Below the pieces are notes generated by a model. It was not told the origin of the DNA, did not search any database, and was given only the letters and a program-made list of their open reading frames with translations. 64,000 nt of DNA from Chitinophaga pinensis DSM 2588 (GTDB taxonomy: Bacteria > Bacteroidota > Bacteroidia > Chitinophagales > Chitinophagaceae): NCBI RefSeq assembly GCF_000024005.1, contig NC_013132.1:186001-250000 (forward strand), in the 5' to 3' direction. Made by a program: the position numbers and the translations under genes. Shown in pieces: positions 46,316 to 55,202 of the stretch (positions are counted from its first letter, which is position 1; each line of letters opens with the position of its first letter).

Positions 46316-46798
46316 ATGAAACATTTTTACACACTTTTTATATTTATTGTCCTCTCATTGTTTTGCCTACCTTCTGCCATCCTTGCGCAGCAGGCTGCTG
46401 ACGATCAGATGAAGGACCGTATCCGTGCAGCTGAAATTGCTTACCTGTCACAGAAACTGGACCTTACCCCGGAAGAAGCACAGAAATTCTGGCCACTATA
46501 TAATCAATACACAAAAGAAGTAGAGATACTCATTGCTGAACGCCGTAAACACACCACCAATGGTCCCAAGGCATCTAATAATCCGCCCGCCGATCAGAAG
46601 GAACTGGGATATGAACGTCGTATGCTTGATATCAAAACACACTATAACCAGGAATTCCAGAAAGTATTGCCCGCTACCAAAGCCGGTAATGTATTCAGAT
46701 CTGAAAGAGAGTTCCGTAACACATTAATCCGCGCCATGAAAGAACGGCAGATAAGAAATGTGAACGGTCTCGGCGGCGCCAGAAGAGGCCGCCCCTGA
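46316..46798 (+). CDS. Spy/CpxP-like periplasmic protein
   Basis: A 160-aa exported protein with signal peptide about 1-24 (ends ILAQ). The mature part is helical, with AYLSQKLDLTPEEAQKFWPLYNQY, which resembles the LTxxQ-type helices of Spy/CpxP and zinc-resistance sensor proteins, and a basic C-terminus. The start lies 1 nt after the preceding stop, so they are co-translated. In Bacteroidota such genes typically close sigma / anti-sigma operons. It may act as a chaperone or envelope sensor. Confidence 0.7.
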   Translation: MKHFYTLFIFIVLSLFCLPSAILAQQAADDQMKDRIRAAEIAYLSQKLDLTPEEAQKFWPLYNQYTKEVEILIAERRKHTTNGPKASNNPPADQKELGYERRMLDIKTHYNQEFQKVLPATKAGNVFRSEREFRNTLIRAMKERQIRNVNGLGGARRGRP

Positions 46799-46823
46799 CA
46801 ATTGATGCAATGCTTTAAAATAC

Positions 46824-46859
46824 AAAAAAGCCCTGATCCAGGTGGATCGGGGCTTTTTT
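46824..46859. terminator. Bidirectional terminator
   Basis: A 16-bp stem (arm AAAAAAGCCCTGATCC, one G-U pair) spans 46824-46859, with A and T runs at the two ends. It lies between the convergent Spy-like and NTF2-like genes. Confidence 0.85.
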
Positions 46860-46871
46860 TATTATTTAGAA

Positions 46872-47216
46872 TCAGGCGGCGGTGTAATGTGCCCTCACCT
46901 CGCATACTTTTCCCTCCTCATTCAATACCATCATCTCCGTAGACAGCATTTCCTTTACACTCTTATAATAGATCACGACCGACTGTACCCCTTCCAGTAC
47001 ATGATAGGGCTCAAAATGCAATTCAGGGTAGGCATCAAGTCCACGTTTAAAATAGGCTCTCAGGGCATCCTTTCCCCTGATACAACCCGTAGGGTCATTG
47101 TTTAACTGCTGGATAAAGGGGGAGTAAAAGACGATATCCGGGGCATAGTGAGCCATTATCGCCTCCAGGTCATGCGTATTCCAGGCATGTAGCCATTCCC
47201 GGGCAAAGTCATTCAT
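46872..47216 (-). CDS. NTF2-like / SnoaL-like domain protein
   Basis: About 114 aa from the ATG at 47216; an in-frame GTG at 47240 would add eight residues. It has the cone-shaped NTF2-like fold pattern: an N-terminal helix (FAREWLHAWNTHDLEAIMAHY), then APDIVFYSPF, GKDALRAYFKRGL, and strands to the C-terminus. Members bind small ligands or act as isomerases. No catalytic assignment is possible. It lies next to an AraC-type gene, with 64 nt between. Confidence 0.8.
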   Translation of the reverse strand: MNDFAREWLHAWNTHDLEAIMAHYAPDIVFYSPFIQQLNNDPTGCIRGKDALRAYFKRGLDAYPELHFEPYHVLEGVQSVVIYYKSVKEMLSTEMMVLNEEGKVCEVRAHYTAA

Positions 47217-47280
47217 ATAATAAGATTTGATGTGGTACACAATATAACGTACCCGGATCGGCTAGTATTTGCTGAAAAGC

Positions 47281-48141
47281 TCAAATCGGGAAGCAGTACT
47301 TCCGCCAGGCTACCGGCGTCATTCCAAACGCATTCCGGAACAGCCGATAGAAGTGAGAGATGTTTTCAAAGCCTGAGCGGTAAGCAATATCCGCAATGGG
47401 ATCCGTTTGGGTACGCAGCAGAAAAGCCGACTGCTCCAATCTCTTCTCCCATATCCAGTTCATCGGCGCTACATCATACACCTGCCGGAAACGTCTTTTC
47501 AGGGTGGCCTTGCTCATACAGGCATGACGGGCCATCTCCTCCAGTTCGCCCATCTGAAACAACTCTTTCCCAAGGGTATGCATGGTGGCTGGCTGGACGG
47601 CAGTGGCCAGCTGTAACATCCGGATGATGGATTGCCCCTGTGCTGTTTGCCCCATAAGAGATAATGCCATGGCTGCGATCTGGGCCTGGGACGGTCCTGC
47701 ATGTATGGATCTGGCAACTGTAAACTGTTGTAAAAGCTCATTCTTCAGCTGTTGCCATGCACTGCTTGCAGTTAATGATGTAGCTCCGACAGGAGTAGGA
47801 AGGGAGGACGTTTGCGGCAGGGAATACTTGTTAATAATAGCGTCCGGCAGTTCAATATTGATACTCTCGTATCCATATCGCTGTCCGGGTATCTCTGAGC
47901 AAAGCAAAGAACCTGCAGGAATGATAAAAACATCGCCTGCCTGGAGCTGATGTATGACGCGGCCGTCATACATTCTTTTCTGTCCCCTGACGATCAGGTT
48001 GAGAATAGTGTGGGGGGTATATACTTCGTGATGTGCCTTTTGTGTGTATACGCTGTACGCTGCCCAGCTGTGTGTACCCTGCTGCCAGGTATCCATCCGG
48101 TCATGGCCGGTAAACCGCAGGTTCTCGTACAGCGTATACAT
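47281..48141 (-). CDS. AraC-family transcriptional regulator
   Basis: A 286-aa regulator. The N-terminal cupin-like sensor (about 30-105) includes GDVFIIPAGSLLCSEIPG. The C-terminal AraC double helix-turn-helix (about 185-286) includes MARHACMSKATLKRRFRQVY and IAYRSGFENISHFYRLFRNAFG. It begins 5 nt after the MBL hydrolase gene on the same strand, so the two are probably co-transcribed and may respond to the same compound. Effector unknown. Confidence 0.92.
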   Translation of the reverse strand: MYTLYENLRFTGHDRMDTWQQGTHSWAAYSVYTQKAHHEVYTPHTILNLIVRGQKRMYDGRVIHQLQAGDVFIIPAGSLLCSEIPGQRYGYESINIELPDAIINKYSLPQTSSLPTPVGATSLTASSAWQQLKNELLQQFTVARSIHAGPSQAQIAAMALSLMGQTAQGQSIIRMLQLATAVQPATMHTLGKELFQMGELEEMARHACMSKATLKRRFRQVYDVAPMNWIWEKRLEQSAFLLRTQTDPIADIAYRSGFENISHFYRLFRNAFGMTPVAWRKYCFPI

Positions 48142-48146
48142 AAAGG

Positions 48147-48896
48147 CTATTGAAATTTGCCGTAAGGCACTTTGGTGTCATGATAATACAGGAAAGTCCA
48201 GCCATCGCGGATGCCCCGCTCCTTGAACTGCTCGCGCAATTCCATACCGCGTTTGCCATCAAAATCATACTTGGCGGCAAAACGACGTTTCATATAGGAA
48301 ACCTGTGGCGCTTCATCACCGCCGAAAAAGATCCTGTCGTCGCCGGTATCAATAAGGAATGTCTGGTGATAAGGACAGTGACCGCCGGTTACTTCGTAGG
48401 AAATATAACCGTCAATCGTACCATTTCCCTGTGTAAAGACCACATTGTCGCGCTGCTGGAGTATACGCACATCTTCTGCATGATAAGACTTACCATCGTT
48501 GTCCAGTGCATATTGCATTTCATCTGCATTCACATAGTAGGTCGCCTGCGGGAAAGTCAGGTTGCGCTCCCCGGTCAGCGGATCTACAATAGAAATACCT
48601 CCGGAATGGTCCTTATGGAGATGGCTCATCAGCACTTTGGTGATATCCATCGGATTAACACCATTGTCGATCAGATGCTGGTGAATCTGCATCACGCCGT
48701 CCGGATTACGATAGCCTAATCCGGCATCCAGCAGGATATAATCCTGGTCGGTGATGACCAGGAAAGGTTGAATCTCTACCAGCAACGAACCGCCGGCGCG
48801 CTGCTGCATGTTATCTTTTTGAAGATCGTACGGTATAAACTTCTTCGTTGCGTCTACTGTAAAAGCCCCTTCTGATAGTGGTATAATACGTGCCAT
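48147..48896 (-). CDS. MBL-fold metallo-hydrolase
   Basis: A 249-aa metallo-beta-lactamase-fold hydrolase. The metal motif HLHKDHSGG is near residue 94, with further ligands in GGHCPYHQ near 171 and FFGGDEAPQ near 192. The protein has no signal peptide, so it is cytosolic. Substrate is unknown; lactonase-type and other hydrolases share this fold. It begins 17 nt after rodA on the same strand and is followed by an AraC gene, so read-through from the cell-shape operon is possible. Confidence 0.88.
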   Translation of the reverse strand: MARIIPLSEGAFTVDATKKFIPYDLQKDNMQQRAGGSLLVEIQPFLVITDQDYILLDAGLGYRNPDGVMQIHQHLIDNGVNPMDITKVLMSHLHKDHSGGISIVDPLTGERNLTFPQATYYVNADEMQYALDNDGKSYHAEDVRILQQRDNVVFTQGNGTIDGYISYEVTGGHCPYHQTFLIDTGDDRIFFGGDEAPQVSYMKRRFAAKYDFDGKRGMELREQFKERGIRDGWTFLYYHDTKVPYGKFQ

Positions 48897-48913
48897 TCTG
48901 CAAAGATAGGCAA

Positions 48914-50203
48914 CTATCGTAATACCATCTGTCTGTCAGCATCCAAACGGAGCATGATGAAAATGAGCATTGTGAACGTCATCAGAGAAGATCCCCCATA
49001 ACTCACCAGTGGCAATGGAATACCGATTACCGGCGCCAGACCGATGGTCATGGAAATATTAATGGCCATGTGGAAGAAGATAATACTGGCCACCCCATAG
49101 GCATATACACGGCTGAATGTCGATCGCTGTCGCTCCGCCACAAAAATGATCCGTAAGAGCAATGCCACATACAGGCCGATAAATATGATAGACCCCAGGA
49201 AACCGAAGTCTTCCCCTACGGTACAGAAAATGAAGTCAGTACTTTGTTCAGGAACGAAGTCGTAACGCGTCTGTGTTCCTTTCAGATATCCCTTTCCGAT
49301 CACACCACCGGAACCGATGGCGATCATACTCTGACGGGTGTTATAAGTTGCCTTAGGATCGTTCTCTTTTCCGAGCATTACCTCGATACGACGTACCTGG
49401 TAATCCTTCAGCACTTTTGTAAAGGCAAAAGGCACCACAAACATCACAAACACGGAACAGAAAGCCCATATGCCCAGTATAACGACCAGTCGGGAACGGT
49501 TACGTTTTATCTCTCGCCGGCTGAAATAGATTACCAGCACGGTAATGACCGAGAATATGATAAAGAGGATATTCTTATCTACAAGCAAGGCGGAGAGTAC
49601 CAGCACGATACCCGAGAAAGCAATTACCAGTAATACACCTGGTAAGCCTTCCCTGTACATCACCAGGAAGAAGGAGAAATATACCAGTGCCAGCCCTGTT
49701 TCTGATTGCAGGATAATAATGGCGCAGGGGATGAGTGCCAGGGATACGGCGATCAGCCTGGAACGGAGTTTTGTAAAATCAGTTTCAAGTGAGGACAGGT
49801 ACTTGGCCAGGGCCAGATTCGTACAAAGCTTGGTCAATTCGGCCGGCTGGAACTGAAAACCTCCTATCACCAGCCACGAATGCGACCCTTTTACATCTTT
49901 ACCAATACCCAATACCAGCAGCAGCAGGAGAATACCTCCGGCATACAACAGGTTGGCTGTGGCAGTGAAGAATTTACTGTCTGTCAACCATATAATAGTC
50001 GCCAATACAGCAGATACACCCAGCCACATGAGCTGGCGGGAATAGTTTTTATTCAGGTGGATGATATCATTCCAGATGTTATCACCTTCCCTGTACTCAG
50101 CTGCGAAGATCGATAACAGTCCAACGGTTACGATCCCCAGGTAAAGACCCATAATAGGCCAGTCAATACCTTCTGTCAATTTTATTTGCTGCCGACGGTT
50201 CAT
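48914..50203 (-). CDS. rodA: Rod-shape peptidoglycan polymerase RodA (SEDS family)
   Basis: A 429-aa inner-membrane SEDS glycosyltransferase with about ten helices. It polymerises lipid II with PBP2 during elongation. Family stretches include WLVIGGFQFQPAELTKL, the loop GYLKGTQTRYDFVPEQSTDFIFCTVGEDFGF, and GIPLPLVSYGGSSL near the C-terminus. The start is 6 nt after the mrdA stop, and it forms the end of mreB-mreC-mreD-mrdA-rodA. Confidence 0.96.
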   Translation of the reverse strand: MNRRQQIKLTEGIDWPIMGLYLGIVTVGLLSIFAAEYREGDNIWNDIIHLNKNYSRQLMWLGVSAVLATIIWLTDSKFFTATANLLYAGGILLLLLVLGIGKDVKGSHSWLVIGGFQFQPAELTKLCTNLALAKYLSSLETDFTKLRSRLIAVSLALIPCAIIILQSETGLALVYFSFFLVMYREGLPGVLLVIAFSGIVLVLSALLVDKNILFIIFSVITVLVIYFSRREIKRNRSRLVVILGIWAFCSVFVMFVVPFAFTKVLKDYQVRRIEVMLGKENDPKATYNTRQSMIAIGSGGVIGKGYLKGTQTRYDFVPEQSTDFIFCTVGEDFGFLGSIIFIGLYVALLLRIIFVAERQRSTFSRVYAYGVASIIFFHMAINISMTIGLAPVIGIPLPLVSYGGSSLMTFTMLIFIMLRLDADRQMVLR

Positions 50204-50209
50204 AACTGA

Positions 50210-52165
50210 TTAATCCCGGAAATAAAGTTTAAGTATCTGATCAGGTGTCATTTTAGCGCTGGCTCCATTCAATGAGTCAAGCTTGGATTTTTCCCGTACT
50301 ACGGGATCCAGTGTATTGTATTCCAGCAGCGTCTTCATTTGTGGCTTACGCTTTACGGAGATGGTATCATGCAGGTATTTCTCCATGATCAGACTCGCGA
50401 TAGGCGCAGCGTAGGTACTACCAAAACCCGCGTTCTCCACAATCACTGCAACAGCGATCTTAGGATTATCTCTTGGTGCGAAAGCAACGAATACGGAGTG
50501 GTTTTTCAGTTTGGTCAGCTTACCATTTACGATCGCGTTATTCTCAGCCGTACCTGTTTTACCACATACGATCTCGCCTTCGATCTTCGCAATCATACCG
50601 GTACCTCTTTCTACCACATCCTGCATACCGTAAATTACCGGCATATAAGAAGAGTCAGAGATCTTGGCCACAACGTGTTTCTCTCTGAATTTCGTCAGCA
50701 GTTCGGTGTCGTCATTATCGATCTTATCCACGAAATGCGGCAGATAATAAAAACCTTTGTTCGCAATGATACACATCGCATTCGCCATCTGGAGCGGCGT
50801 AGCGACTACCTGACCCTGGCCCATACCCACGTACAGTTCAGAGCAGGAATTCCACTGATTATGATACAGTCTGTTCATACCCGCTGTATCGATCGCTTTA
50901 CCACCAGATTCACCCGGAATATCAATACCCAGTTTATGTCCCAGACCGAAAGAGGAAATATAGTCATGCCAGTGCTGGTGTCCTTTTTTCACGCCGCCCC
51001 ATTTCGCGGCATCCACTTCCATACGGTAGAGGTGTACGAAGTAGGCGTTACAGGAGTTGGCGATTGCCAGACGCAGGTTAGCTGCGTGTCCTGCATTATG
51101 GTGCGTACAGGCGATAGGACGGCCGCAATAGGTATATGCGCCTCCACAAGGGAAACCAAAGCTTGGCGTAATAACGCCTTCATCCAATGCGATCAGTGCC
51201 GTCAGCGGTTTCATAGACGAACCTGGTGGATATCCGGCCTGGATAGCACGGTTGAAAAGCGGTTTGGTCGTATCAGAGAAGAGGCGGCTGAAGTTACGGG
51301 CACGATAGGAACCAGTCAGCAGGTTCGGGTCAAAGGTCGGCGCACTCACCATGGTCAGGATACCTCCGGTACGTGGGTCAATGGCCACTACACTACCGAT
51401 CTTGTTACGCATGAGATGTTCCCCGAGTACCTGCAGGTCTACGTCCAGGGCCAGGCGGAGGTTCTTACCGGCAATAGCGGCGGTATCGAATTCCCCTTTT
51501 TCATAAGGTCCCTGCGGACGGTTCAGGTTATCTTTTACGAGGTACTGGATACCACGTTGTCCCATCAGCACACTTTCGTATGTTCTTTCAAGACCGGTCA
51601 TACCAAGGTAATCCCCCTGGTTATAGGCGCTGTATGCTGGTTTCTGCAGCATCTGCGGCGATACTTCCCCGATGTAACCGAGGATGTTGGCGGCGGCATT
51701 GAAAGGGTAGGAGCGGATCTGACGTTGTACCAGCTCAAATCCAGGCTGGAACATGTACATACTTTCCTGCAAACGACCGAACATTTCGGGGGGCAGCAGG
51801 GGATAAAATATGGAAACACGGCGGCTGCCGTTTTTTATGATAGCGGTAGTGATACGTTTTCTGAACTCCTCTTTGTCGATGCGGAGAATTTCGCACATGT
51901 AAGCCGTGTCGATGTTTTTTACGCTGATAGGTGTAACGACAAGGTCATACATCGCATCATTACTGAGGATACTTCTTCCTTTACGGTCGTAGATAATACC
52001 ACGGCTGGGATATACCACTTTGCGGAGTACCGCATTGGCATCCGCCAGCTTGGAGTATTTCTTCTCGACAATCTGCAGAAAGAACAACCTTGTAATGATT
52101 AAAATTACCATTCCAAGGATGATAAACTGAATTACTCTTTTCCTGGGCTGATTATAGACAGACAT
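50210..52165 (-). CDS. mrdA: Penicillin-binding protein 2
   Basis: A 651-aa class B transpeptidase for cell elongation. N-terminal membrane helix about 10-30. The pedestal/dimerisation domain (about 40-230) contains PSRGIIYDRKGR. The transpeptidase domain has S316xxK319 in PPGSSMKP, SCN in IANSCNAYF, and K536-T-G-T. Length is typical. It works with RodA encoded directly downstream. Between it and mreD lies a gap of 198 nt, so an extra promoter is possible. Confidence 0.96.
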   Translation of the reverse strand: MSVYNQPRKRVIQFIILGMVILIITRLFFLQIVEKKYSKLADANAVLRKVVYPSRGIIYDRKGRSILSNDAMYDLVVTPISVKNIDTAYMCEILRIDKEEFRKRITTAIIKNGSRRVSIFYPLLPPEMFGRLQESMYMFQPGFELVQRQIRSYPFNAAANILGYIGEVSPQMLQKPAYSAYNQGDYLGMTGLERTYESVLMGQRGIQYLVKDNLNRPQGPYEKGEFDTAAIAGKNLRLALDVDLQVLGEHLMRNKIGSVVAIDPRTGGILTMVSAPTFDPNLLTGSYRARNFSRLFSDTTKPLFNRAIQAGYPPGSSMKPLTALIALDEGVITPSFGFPCGGAYTYCGRPIACTHHNAGHAANLRLAIANSCNAYFVHLYRMEVDAAKWGGVKKGHQHWHDYISSFGLGHKLGIDIPGESGGKAIDTAGMNRLYHNQWNSCSELYVGMGQGQVVATPLQMANAMCIIANKGFYYLPHFVDKIDNDDTELLTKFREKHVVAKISDSSYMPVIYGMQDVVERGTGMIAKIEGEIVCGKTGTAENNAIVNGKLTKLKNHSVFVAFAPRDNPKIAVAVIVENAGFGSTYAAPIASLIMEKYLHDTISVKRKPQMKTLLEYNTLDPVVREKSKLDSLNGASAKMTPDQILKLYFRD

Positions 52166-52363
52166 TTACGCTGAATAATGTGGCCACTTCACGGCCTCCC
52201 CCACCGTCTGGCAGAAAGATGAAGCAAGCGACCTGTTGCTTTATAATATGACTTTCAATTCCTTCTTAAAGATAGATATTACGTTCTGTGCTATCTGTTA
52301 TTGTTCTTCTAATTAACAAAACATAATCTCTCAAAAAAATATGGTCTCTGTAATGATTCCTGC

Positions 52364-52873
52364 CTACTTTCTGGAAAAGAACAATAATTCATACAGTACG
52401 ATCAGCAGAACGCTGGCGGCTGTTGACAAAACGATCTTTAAAAGCAGGTAAAAGAAGCTTGCAAAGCTGAACACCTCCAGTGGAAAATACAGCAGGTTGT
52501 GTAAAAATACCAGGATTCCGATATAGGTCAGGAATTGGGAAACACCCATGCTGGTCATGGACGGTGTTTTCTGGGTCGTCTCAAAACCACCCTGTGGAGA
52601 CAATACGTTGATGATGAACGGGCGGAGATAGGCGATGAATACACAGGCAGCGGCATGCATACCCATGGTATTCATAAACATGTCCATACCAAGTCCCATC
52701 AGCAACGCCAGCAGCATCAGTGCAGGTCGTGGCAGGTTAAATGGCAATAAAAGGACAAACAACATATACAGGTTAAGGCCTACCAGCTGGTGCAACAGGA
52801 TATTATTCAGTACGAATACCTGCAACAGCAGTAAGAGCACAAAGCGGATAATATTTCTTAACAGTATACTCAT
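52364..52873 (-). CDS. mreD: Rod-shape-determining protein MreD
   Basis: A 169-aa hydrophobic inner-membrane protein with about five helices. Sequence conservation in this family is low; identity rests on size, topology and position between mreC and mrdA. Its start overlaps the mreC stop by 4 nt, so translation is coupled. It links MreC to the elongation complex. Confidence 0.88.
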   Translation of the reverse strand: MSILLRNIIRFVLLLLLQVFVLNNILLHQLVGLNLYMLFVLLLPFNLPRPALMLLALLMGLGMDMFMNTMGMHAAACVFIAYLRPFIINVLSPQGGFETTQKTPSMTSMGVSQFLTYIGILVFLHNLLYFPLEVFSFASFFYLLLKIVLSTAASVLLIVLYELLFFSRK

Positions 52874-53757
52874 TTAATCAGCCTGTAGGTTGAGTCTTCC
52901 AAAGATTGTTGTTCCTCTTTCAGCAGATTGTCTACGACATATACGTACTGAAGGTTATAAAAGTTGGTCGCCAGTTTAATTCTGATGGTATAAGAAGTAC
53001 TGGATTTATCTGTAGTGGTATAGGATTCAACGTAACCGATAGGTATATTTTCGGGGAACAGGGCGGAGTAGCCACTGGTCACCACGGTATCTCCTTTGAT
53101 AAGTTTCACACTCTTCGGCACATCTTCCATCACTGCATATCCGGCTTCACCACCGTACCAGCGTACGGTACCCATTTCCTTGCTATAGCTCAGACGGGCG
53201 CTGAAACCGAAGTTTCGGCCCTTGGAGAGCAGGGAAAGCACAACGGCATAGTTTTCATTAACACTACGTACCACACCGACCAGTCCACTCGGTCCGACCA
53301 CACCCATATTCGGCCGTATGCCATTGGCACTGCCGCGTCTGATGGTAATGTAGTTGATTGGATTATTAACACTGTTATTCACCACCTTAGCTTCTTTATA
53401 GAGGTAACGGCGAACTTCAGTACCGATCACCTTACGGGTGGTATCTGTACTGTAGTGACGGATGGTGTCCAGTTTTACAATATTGTTGAGGGATACACTG
53501 TCGAAGCTGGTGCGCAACATGTTATGGAGGCGTGCATTCTCTTTCACCAGGCTGTCATTGGTAGCTTTAAGGTGTAAGTAATACTCCACATTGTTGTAAC
53601 TTTCGTATAACCTGGCGCTGAAACTATTGGCAGAATTGAGGTAAGCTGATTTCTGAAGGTCGTTGTTCCGGACTACCAGCACAAAACAAATCACTTCCAG
53701 CAGCAAAAAGAGAAAAAAGTTAAAATAGCGCCTAAAGAAAATGATGAGATTACGCAC
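52870..53757 (-). CDS. mreC: Rod-shape-determining protein MreC
   Basis: A 295-aa bitopic protein: one N-terminal membrane helix (about 11-27), a coiled-coil region (about 55-85), then a beta-rich domain including NYITIRRGSANGIRPNMGVVG and GDTVVTSGYSALFPENIPIG. It forms a periplasmic scaffold for PBP2. It lies 66 nt after mreB. Confidence 0.94.
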   Translation of the reverse strand: MRNLIIFFRRYFNFFLFLLLEVICFVLVVRNNDLQKSAYLNSANSFSARLYESYNNVEYYLHLKATNDSLVKENARLHNMLRTSFDSVSLNNIVKLDTIRHYSTDTTRKVIGTEVRRYLYKEAKVVNNSVNNPINYITIRRGSANGIRPNMGVVGPSGLVGVVRSVNENYAVVLSLLSKGRNFGFSARLSYSKEMGTVRWYGGEAGYAVMEDVPKSVKLIKGDTVVTSGYSALFPENIPIGYVESYTTTDKSSTSYTIRIKLATNFYNLQYVYVVDNLLKEEQQSLEDSTYRLIK

Positions 53758-53823
53758 AGGATATATTTTCTTGGTAGAAGATGTCCAGGACTGTTGTTAT
53801 ATAGCCCTGGACATTTCCTGATA

Positions 53824-54846
53824 TTATTGCATTAGGAACGGATACTTACCTACATGTTTTAATGCGATTCCGGTACCTCTTACTACCGCGCGTAACGGAT
53901 CGTCCGCTACGTGTACGGGTAATTTGATCTTCTGTGTGAGACGTTTGTCCAGTCCGCGAAGCAATGCACCGCCACCTGTGAGGTACAGACCTCTGCGGTA
54001 GATATCTGCTGCCAGCTCCGGAGGAGTGGTTTCCAGTGCTTTCAGGATAGCTTCTTCGATCTTGAAGATAGATTTATCAAGCGCTTCTGCTACTTCCTGG
54101 TAAGACACCATGATCTGTTTAGGAATACCTGTTACCAGGTCACGGCCGTTTACTGCCACGTCATCTGGTGGGTTGTCCAGTTCTTTCAGCGCGGAACCGA
54201 TCTGAATTTTGATCTGTTCTGCTGTTCTTTCACCAATCAGCAAGCTATGGTAGCGACGCAGTGCTTCCATGATATCAGCAGTGAATTCATCACCGGCGAT
54301 ACGGATACTCTGGTCACAAACGATACCTGCCAGGGCGATTACGGAAATACCGGTGGTACCACCTCCGATGTCGATAATCATGTTACCTACGGGCTCTTCT
54401 ACATCGATGCCGATACCCAATGCAGCGGCCATAGGTTCATGTATGAGGAACACTTCCTTCGCGCCTGCCTGTTCAGCAGAGTCGCGTACGGCGCGTTTTT
54501 CTACTTCTGTGATGCTGGATGGTATACAGATAACCATACGCCAGCTGGGGGAGAATAAGGGCTTTTTGGGATACACCAGTTTGATCATCTCGCGAAGCAT
54601 ACCTTCTGCCGCGTTAAAGTCGGCGATCACACCATCTTTTAACGGACGGATTGTACGCAGGTACTCGTGTGTTTTCTCGTGCATCATCATGGCCTTCTTT
54701 CCTACCGCCACGATTTTACCGCTTGCGCGCTCTATAGCAACAATGGAAGGTTCATCCACCACCACCTGGTCGTTGTGTATGATCAGCGTGTTAGCTGTAC
54801 CTAAGTCAATCGCTATTTCCTGTGTTAAAAAATTAAAGAACCCCAT
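53824..54846 (-). CDS. mreB: Rod-shape-determining protein MreB (actin homologue)
   Basis: A 340-aa cytoskeletal ATPase that guides cell-wall synthesis along the cylinder. Actin-family nucleotide motifs are IDLGTANTLI (phosphate 1), IDIGGGTTGISVIAL (phosphate 2) and LTGGGALLRGLD (adenosine). Length is normal. It is the first gene of mreB-mreC-mreD-mrdA-rodA, read leftward. No clear TAnnTTTG element was found close upstream. Confidence 0.97.
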   Translation of the reverse strand: MGFFNFLTQEIAIDLGTANTLIIHNDQVVVDEPSIVAIERASGKIVAVGKKAMMMHEKTHEYLRTIRPLKDGVIADFNAAEGMLREMIKLVYPKKPLFSPSWRMVICIPSSITEVEKRAVRDSAEQAGAKEVFLIHEPMAAALGIGIDVEEPVGNMIIDIGGGTTGISVIALAGIVCDQSIRIAGDEFTADIMEALRRYHSLLIGERTAEQIKIQIGSALKELDNPPDDVAVNGRDLVTGIPKQIMVSYQEVAEALDKSIFKIEEAILKALETTPPELAADIYRRGLYLTGGGALLRGLDKRLTQKIKLPVHVADDPLRAVVRGTGIALKHVGKYPFLMQ

Positions 54847-55202
54847 TGCTTAATATGGTCAAAATATTATTGTGTGCAAAAATGAATAATTCCAACGAAT
54901 ATACAATCTAAAAACTGTTTGTTTTCTCAATAATACAACTATAATATTAAAAAATGTTAGTTATTGTATTGGATGAGCCGGTTAATAGGTTGTAACAATT
55001 GATGACAATGTGACCGTTGGCATAGTAATGACTCTCGAAAACGCTTAAACGAAAAATGGTTGCTGTTAATTGTGTACTCTATATGAATGAGTTATGCGCT
55101 ACAGGACCACCCCAGACGGTCCTTCCCCGGTACTTTCCGGGCTACAGGATCAAACTACACTTTTCGCGCCGTAAGGGCGTGAAAGGCGCAAATGAACATC
55201 AT
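54847..55202. other. Intergenic region between mreB and purD, with small hairpins
   Basis: About 356 nt. The mreB-proximal half is AT-rich leader. The purD-proximal half has three small hairpins: GGACC/GGTCC at 55099-55117, a CCCGG/CCGGG pair at about 55125-55141, and CGCC/GGCG near 55167. A direct repeat GCTACAGGAYCA starts near 55096 and 55140. It may be the purD 3' region or a structured RNA. A plus-strand frame from 55056 runs into purD and is judged a shadow. Confidence 0.35.

Noticed and set aside
50339..52102. 587-codon open frame on the plus strand
   Set aside because: It is exactly antisense to mrdA, whose frame has all PBP2 motifs. The translation is His/Thr/Arg-rich with no domain, as expected for a shadow frame.
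54847..55050. Possible array upstream of mreB
   Set aside because: CAAAATAT and CAAAAATG occur, but neither fits CAAAnnTA and no RTTA series lies at the right spacing.
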